Position numbers and translations under genes: made by a program. A model generated the notes under the pieces. It saw nothing but the letters and a program-made list of their open reading frames with translations. It did no database searches and was not told the origin of the DNA. Shown one piece after another: positions 59,840-64,000 of a DNA stretch of 64,000 nucleotides. The first letter of the stretch is position 1. Each line of letters begins with the position of its first letter. The DNA comes from Polynucleobacter sp. MWH-Loch1C5 (lineage in GTDB: Bacteria; Pseudomonadota; Gammaproteobacteria; Burkholderiales; Burkholderiaceae): positions 744,001 through 808,000 of the forward strand of contig NZ_JACVPR010000001.1 of the NCBI RefSeq assembly GCF_018881775.1. Direction: 5' to 3'.

Positions 59840-61900
59840 TTAGATATGCAAGGGGTCGCGATCGATGTAGTAAGCGACCCCTTTTTTATGGTTCGATTGA
59901 TTTTGTAAACAAGTATCCAAAATATTTAAGGCCTGCTGCATTGCTGGTCGACTTTTTGCCTCAAGCAATAGCTGTGCTCGCTCTTTGCCTGCGATTTTCA
60001 TCATGACACGCGGCACCACATCACCCAAAGTCAAATCTCTAGGCCAGGTCCTTTGTTGTTGCGCTTCATGTGCAGCCTCTTGTAACAACTCGGCGGCTCT
60101 ATCGTAGCTTTTATGCTCCGCATGAATAAGCGCCTGATAACAAGTAGGCGGCAAACCTAAAGCCTGCCTTTCCTCTAATAAATGATTGAGGAAACCTTCT
60201 ACGTCCAATTGCTGTGCGTACTGATAAACGGTATCTTGCGGAAACTGGCTCACAATCAAAATTTTTGCTTGAGTCCCCAAATTAGTTCTGCCTGCGCGAC
60301 CCGACACTTGAGCAATTTGAGAAAACAAACGTTCAGGCGCGCGAAAGTCTTGGGTATACAAGGCGGCGTCACAATTTAAAATCAGCACCAGCCCCACTCT
60401 TTTAAAGTCATGGCCCTTACTAATCATCTGGGTACCCACAATGATCTCTGCACTACCGTCGTGAACTTTATTAAATAGCTCCTCCGCCGAACCCTTTAAT
60501 CTGGTGGTGTCCGCATCAATTCTGATGAGCTTGCGGTCCTTAAATACTTCCTCTAAGGTTTCTTCAATTTTTTGCGTACCACTTCCCAGATCTGACAAAT
60601 CTAAATTGCCACAGTCTGGACATGCTCTCGGTATAGCTTTTTGTAAACCGCAGTGATGGCAACACAAAACATTTCTGTTCTTTAGCTTGTGTATGACCAT
60701 CTTGGAACTACAAGCATCACAGTTTGAAATCCAAGAACAACTATGGCAAGTCAATACGGGCGCATAGCCCCGACGGTTAATCAGTATCAAAGTCTGTAAG
60801 CCTTGATCTAAGGTCTTACGAATTTGTTCTAGCGCATGATCAGGTACAGGATTAGAAATTACTCTTTTTGTCTTTTCTGGTTGAATAATTTCTACATGTG
60901 CTTGGATTGCCTCAGGCACGGCCTTATGGCGAATGGTTAGCAATTCAAAACGGCCTTGTTTGGCATTGTTCCAACTTTCTAGGGAAGGCGTAGCCGATCC
61001 TAAGAGAATCGGTATCTTCAAATCATTGGCACGCCAAATAGCCAAATCTCGCGCCGAATAACGAACGCCTTCTTGTTGCTTATAGGATGTATCGTGCTCC
61101 TCATCGATAATGATGGCTCGCAGATGCGGGGCTGAAACACTCACCGAGAGTCGAGTTCCCAAGATTATTCTTGCTTGAGCCCTATGGGCCTTTAACCAAG
61201 CTTGGCCACGCTGAACTTCGCTGAGTGCGCTATTGAGTACCACGATGCTCTCTTGTGGGAATGCCTGCTGAAATAAGTTTTCTAATTGTGGTGTCAAATT
61301 GATTTCTGGCACCATCACCAATACTTGTGAGCGAGGGTGCTGACTTAATAACTCCCGAATCCAGTGAAGGTAAACCAAAGTTTTACCTCCTCCTGTGACA
61401 CCATAGAGTAAATGTGTCTTAGGGCCAGCCGATAAAAGCTGATTGAGCACCACCTTTTGTTCTTCATTCAATGGCATTACAAATGGTGAAATATTCTCAG
61501 GCTTTGTTGTTGCCTCTTTTTTTTGTTTTCGCTCCACAAATCCTTTTTCCCAACGTCGATGATCTTTGACCATCGCCGGTAGCATCGGCAAAAGCACTTC
61601 ACCTAAACTTTTTAAATAATATTGACTGGCAAACTCAGCCAATCTGATGAGCTCAGGACCCAAACAAGTGAGTGGAGCTACAGCCTCTACTTTTTTTAAT
61701 TTTTCTATTGGATAGTCGCTAAGCTTGGCCTTGGCTATGACTATCCCAGGTAGTCTGCGTGTTCCAAACGGCACACTGACTAATTGGCCCATTTGAGGCT
61801 CGGTGGCCTCATCCCAAAGGTAATCAAATAGCTTTTTTAGAGGCAGATCAACGGCAATTTGTACGATCCACTGATTTGGTTTTAAGCCCACAATGCTCAT
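59840..61900 (-). CDS. priA: Primosomal helicase PriA
   Basis: PriA (686 residues) restarts stalled replication forks. Order of parts: N-terminal DNA-binding domain (about 1-110), helicase domain 1 with GVTGGGKTLVY (Walker A) and IIIDEEHDTSYKQQ (DEAH-type Walker B), and the zinc-binding insert with eight cysteines (CHSCSWISNCDAC and CCHCGLQ...CPDCGNLD). Helicase domain 2 has GTQMISKGHDFKRVGLV and QVSGRAGRTNLGTQ. It ends YYIDRDPLHI, the family-typical end of the C-terminal domain. It converges on gcvP with 14 bases between them. The upstream gap carries two DnaA boxes. Confidence 0.95.
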   Translation of the reverse strand: MSIVGLKPNQWIVQIAVDLPLKKLFDYLWDEATEPQMGQLVSVPFGTRRLPGIVIAKAKLSDYPIEKLKKVEAVAPLTCLGPELIRLAEFASQYYLKSLGEVLLPMLPAMVKDHRRWEKGFVERKQKKEATTKPENISPFVMPLNEEQKVVLNQLLSAGPKTHLLYGVTGGGKTLVYLHWIRELLSQHPRSQVLVMVPEINLTPQLENLFQQAFPQESIVVLNSALSEVQRGQAWLKAHRAQARIILGTRLSVSVSAPHLRAIIIDEEHDTSYKQQEGVRYSARDLAIWRANDLKIPILLGSATPSLESWNNAKQGRFELLTIRHKAVPEAIQAHVEIIQPEKTKRVISNPVPDHALEQIRKTLDQGLQTLILINRRGYAPVLTCHSCSWISNCDACSSKMVIHKLKNRNVLCCHHCGLQKAIPRACPDCGNLDLSDLGSGTQKIEETLEEVFKDRKLIRIDADTTRLKGSAEELFNKVHDGSAEIIVGTQMISKGHDFKRVGLVLILNCDAALYTQDFRAPERLFSQIAQVSGRAGRTNLGTQAKILIVSQFPQDTVYQYAQQLDVEGFLNHLLEERQALGLPPTCYQALIHAEHKSYDRAAELLQEAAHEAQQQRTWPRDLTLGDVVPRVMMKIAGKERAQLLLEAKSRPAMQQALNILDTCLQNQSNHKKGVAYYIDRDPLHI
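59850..59887 (+). terminator. gcvTHP terminator inside the 3' end of priA
   Basis: Stem AAGGGGTCGC/GCGACCCCTT (59850-59859 with 59874-59883) with a 14-base loop and a T-run to 59887. It lies within the last codons of priA, in the opposite orientation. Confidence 0.75.
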
Positions 61901-62151
61901 GTTTTACTTTAAGTTATCTCTTAAATTTATTGGTATTAAATGGCTTTTTGCTTGTGGATAATTTTGTGGATAAACCTAGAATATCTTGCTTTAGCAGTAT
62001 ATAGTCTCGAGGCTTGATTTTATAGTCTAATGAACAGCATTAATACAAGTTATTGTTTTTAAATAGTATTTTCTCTTACCATGAGGCTTATACGGCCGGT
62101 AACCGAGACAAGTGAGCAAGCACTTACCTTGTGAATAAGTACCTAGTGTAA
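61901..62151. promoter_or_regulatory. hemE-priA intergenic region
   Basis: The 251-base gap is A/T-rich on its priA side. It contains two DnaA boxes (listed separately) and a small AAGTG/CACTT stem near 62109-62124 that may belong to the end of hemE. No coding gene was seen. Confidence 0.6.
61953..61973 (-). promoter_or_regulatory. Tandem consensus DnaA boxes upstream of priA
   Basis: On the minus strand, TTATCCACA occurs twice in the same orientation with three bases between (61973-61965 and 61961-61953). Both match the 9-base E. coli consensus exactly. They end about 53 bases before the priA start. Confidence 0.7.
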
Positions 62152-63264
62152 CTACTGAGTTCTGAGAATTTGGGAGTGCTTTTGGACAGTCTCAACCAGG
62201 GCGGTGACGTGCTCTGGATTGGTAAATTGAGAGATTCCGTGACCCAAATTAAACACATGCCCATCCAATGCGTGCAGGCCTGGCTTAATGACAGGTGATT
62301 GGGATAGGTCATCCAAAATACGTCTAGCCTCGAGGGTGATTTGATCAGGTGTACCAAATAGGGCCAATGGGTCAAAGTTCCCCTGTAGAGCAACCGTCGC
62401 CTTATTTTGTACAAGCTCTTGTCTTGCTCTGGCTAAAGAGTAAGTCCAATCCAAGCCAATCACATCTGCACCACATTGTGCGATATCTTTTAACCAAATA
62501 CCGCCGCCCTTGGTAAAGACCAAAATTGGAATTCGTTGACCATCTTTTTCACGACGCAGGCCAGCAATGACTTTTTGCATCGCCAATAAAGATGTTTTTT
62601 GATACCAACCATCTGGTAATAAACCACCCCATGTATCAAATAACATGAGCGCCTGTGCGCCAGCATCAACTTGCGCATTGAGGTAAGCGGTCACTGACTG
62701 GATGTTGACATCCAAAATCTTTTGCATCAGATCAGGTCTTTGATACAACATTGTTTTGGTAGTTCTGAAATCATCCGAACCAGAACCTTCAACCATATAA
62801 CAAGCTAAAGTCCAAGGGCTGCCAGAGAATCCGATGAGTGGCACACGCTGAGACGAACCCTGTATTAATGCACGTCGAATTTCACTGACGGCATCAAACA
62901 CATATTGCAATTGGCTCAAGTCTGCGACTCGCAACTTAGCAACATCAGCTTCCGTACGTAATGGTTTGCTAAAACGCGGGCCTTCTCCAGCCTCAAAACT
63001 GAGGCCCAAACCCATCGCATCAGGTATCGTCAAAATATCAGAAAACAAAATAGCAGCATCCAATGGATAACGATCCAAAGGCTGCAGAGTAACTTCTGTA
63101 GCTAACGTTGGGTTTTTTGCAAGCGCTAAAAAGCTACCCGCTTTGGCACGCGTTGCATTGTATTCAGGAAGATAACGGCCTGCCTGGCGCATTAACCAGA
63201 TCGGAGTACGATCTGTTGCTTCGCCTAAGCAGGCCTTAATGAATCGATCGTTCTGAAGATTCAA
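62152..63264 (-). CDS. hemE: Uroporphyrinogen decarboxylase
   Basis: HemE decarboxylates uroporphyrinogen III to coproporphyrinogen III. The 370-residue product contains [16 protein letters not shown] near the start (active-site Arg pair), [17 protein letters not shown] with the catalytic aspartate, [16 protein letters not shown], and [12 protein letters not shown]. It begins immediately after atpC, with no gap, so read-through from the ATP synthase operon is likely. The other heme gene, hemB, is at 7132-8124. Confidence 0.96.
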   Translation of the reverse strand: MNLQNDRFIKACLGEATDRTPIWLMRQAGRYLPEYNATRAKAGSFLALAKNPTLATEVTLQPLDRYPLDAAILFSDILTIPDAMGLGLSFEAGEGPRFSKPLRTEADVAKLRVADLSQLQYVFDAVSEIRRALIQGSSQRVPLIGFSGSPWTLACYMVEGSGSDDFRTTKTMLYQRPDLMQKILDVNIQSVTAYLNAQVDAGAQALMLFDTWGGLLPDGWYQKTSLLAMQKVIAGLRREKDGQRIPILVFTKGGGIWLKDIAQCGADVIGLDWTYSLARARQELVQNKATVALQGNFDPLALFGTPDQITLEARRILDDLSQSPVIKPGLHALDGHVFNLGHGISQFTNPEHVTALVETVQKHSQILRTQ

Positions 63265-63681
63265 TTATTTTTTGCGACGGAATTTAGCAAGTGCAGCCAA
63301 CTGTGCTGCTGCCATTGCAAACTCAGATTGGGCGCGTGCAAAGTCAATTTCACTAGATTGATTCTGCATAGCTTCTTCTGCAGCTTTTTTAGCTTCGTTT
63401 GCTTTTGCCTCATCCAAATCATGACCACGAATAGCGGTATCAGCAAGTACAGTGACCTTATTGGGCTGAACTTCTAAAATACCGCCCGCCACGAATACAA
63501 ACTCTTCATCGCCATTGGCTTTTTCAATACGAACCGCCCCTGGACGAATTTTTGTAATGAGTGGTGTGTGGCCAGGCAGGATGCCTAATTCACCGCTTTC
63601 GCCAGGCAGAGCTACAAATTTAGCCTCGCCTGCGAAAATCGATTCTTCAGCACTGACGACATCTACATGGATGTTTGACAT
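63265..63681 (-). CDS. atpC: ATP synthase epsilon subunit
   Basis: The epsilon subunit (138 residues) couples rotation and inhibits hydrolysis. The N-terminal beta-sandwich shows [39 protein letters not shown] and [25 protein letters not shown] sequence ([20 protein letters not shown]). The C-terminal helical part is rich in Ala/Glu/Lys. It is the last atp gene, 18 bases after atpD. Confidence 0.97.
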   Translation of the reverse strand: MSNIHVDVVSAEESIFAGEAKFVALPGESGELGILPGHTPLITKIRPGAVRIEKANGDEEFVFVAGGILEVQPNKVTVLADTAIRGHDLDEAKANEAKKAAEEAMQNQSSEIDFARAQSEFAMAAAQLAALAKFRRKK

Positions 63682-63699
63682 GTACGTTCCTTAATGGAA

Positions 63700-64000
<301 letters not shown>

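Overview
The window is a housekeeping segment of a betaproteobacterial chromosome. Everything points to Burkholderiaceae, and the moderate GC, compact spacing and gene set suggest a Polynucleobacter-like free-living bacterium; the genus is an inference from gene content and protein style, since no search was run. There is no phage, insertion sequence, CRISPR array or defence locus. The unusual signals here are regulatory: RNA structures, promoters and overlapping signals, rather than a new gene system.

Layout, left to right. (1) 1-10065: end of a penicillin-binding protein 1A gene, cyaY, the lptM-lysA pair, the System II cytochrome c maturation pair resB-ccsA with cytochrome c4, engB-hemB, and dsbD-cutA. 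(2) 10140-28878: the giant ribosomal protein cluster on the minus strand. In transcription order it runs rpsL-rpsG-fusA-tuf, rpsJ, rplC-D-W-B, rpsS-rplV-rpsC-rplP-rpmC-rpsQ, rplN-X-E, rpsN-H, rplF-R, rpsE-rpmD-rplO-secY-infA-rpmJ, rpsM-K-D-rpoA-rplQ. (3) 28907-39724: rplK-A, rplJ-L, rpoB-rpoC. (4) 39852-42491: tRNA-Tyr, tRNA-Gly, tRNA-Thr, a second tuf, tRNA-Trp, secE, nusG. (5) 42571-47992: a complete rrn operon (16S, tRNA-Ile, tRNA-Ala, 23S, 5S) with promoter, boxA elements, processing stem and terminator. (6) 48170-55066: a GNAT acetyltransferase, dolP-diaA facing rsmI, a membrane cytochrome c, tRNA-Arg(CCG), a fatty acid desaturase, a small zinc-ribbon protein, a glyoxalase II-like hydrolase and amtB. 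(7) 55177-59825: gcvTHP under a tandem glycine riboswitch. (8) 59840-64000: priA, hemE, atpC and the end of atpD.

Almost all translation and transcription genes lie on the minus strand, reading away from the atp-hemE-priA side. In many proteobacteria the atp operon is close to oriC, so these genes would be co-directional with replication and close to the origin; this is inference.

The points most worth a second look are: a shared promoter-leader module (the same bases just after the -10 box, then a hairpin) in front of both rplC and rplN; mutually exclusive hairpins between rplL and rpoB; two consensus DnaA boxes upstream of priA; an NtrC-type dyad upstream of amtB; a gcv terminator written inside the 3' end of priA; and paired dyad repeats upstream of the rrn promoter.
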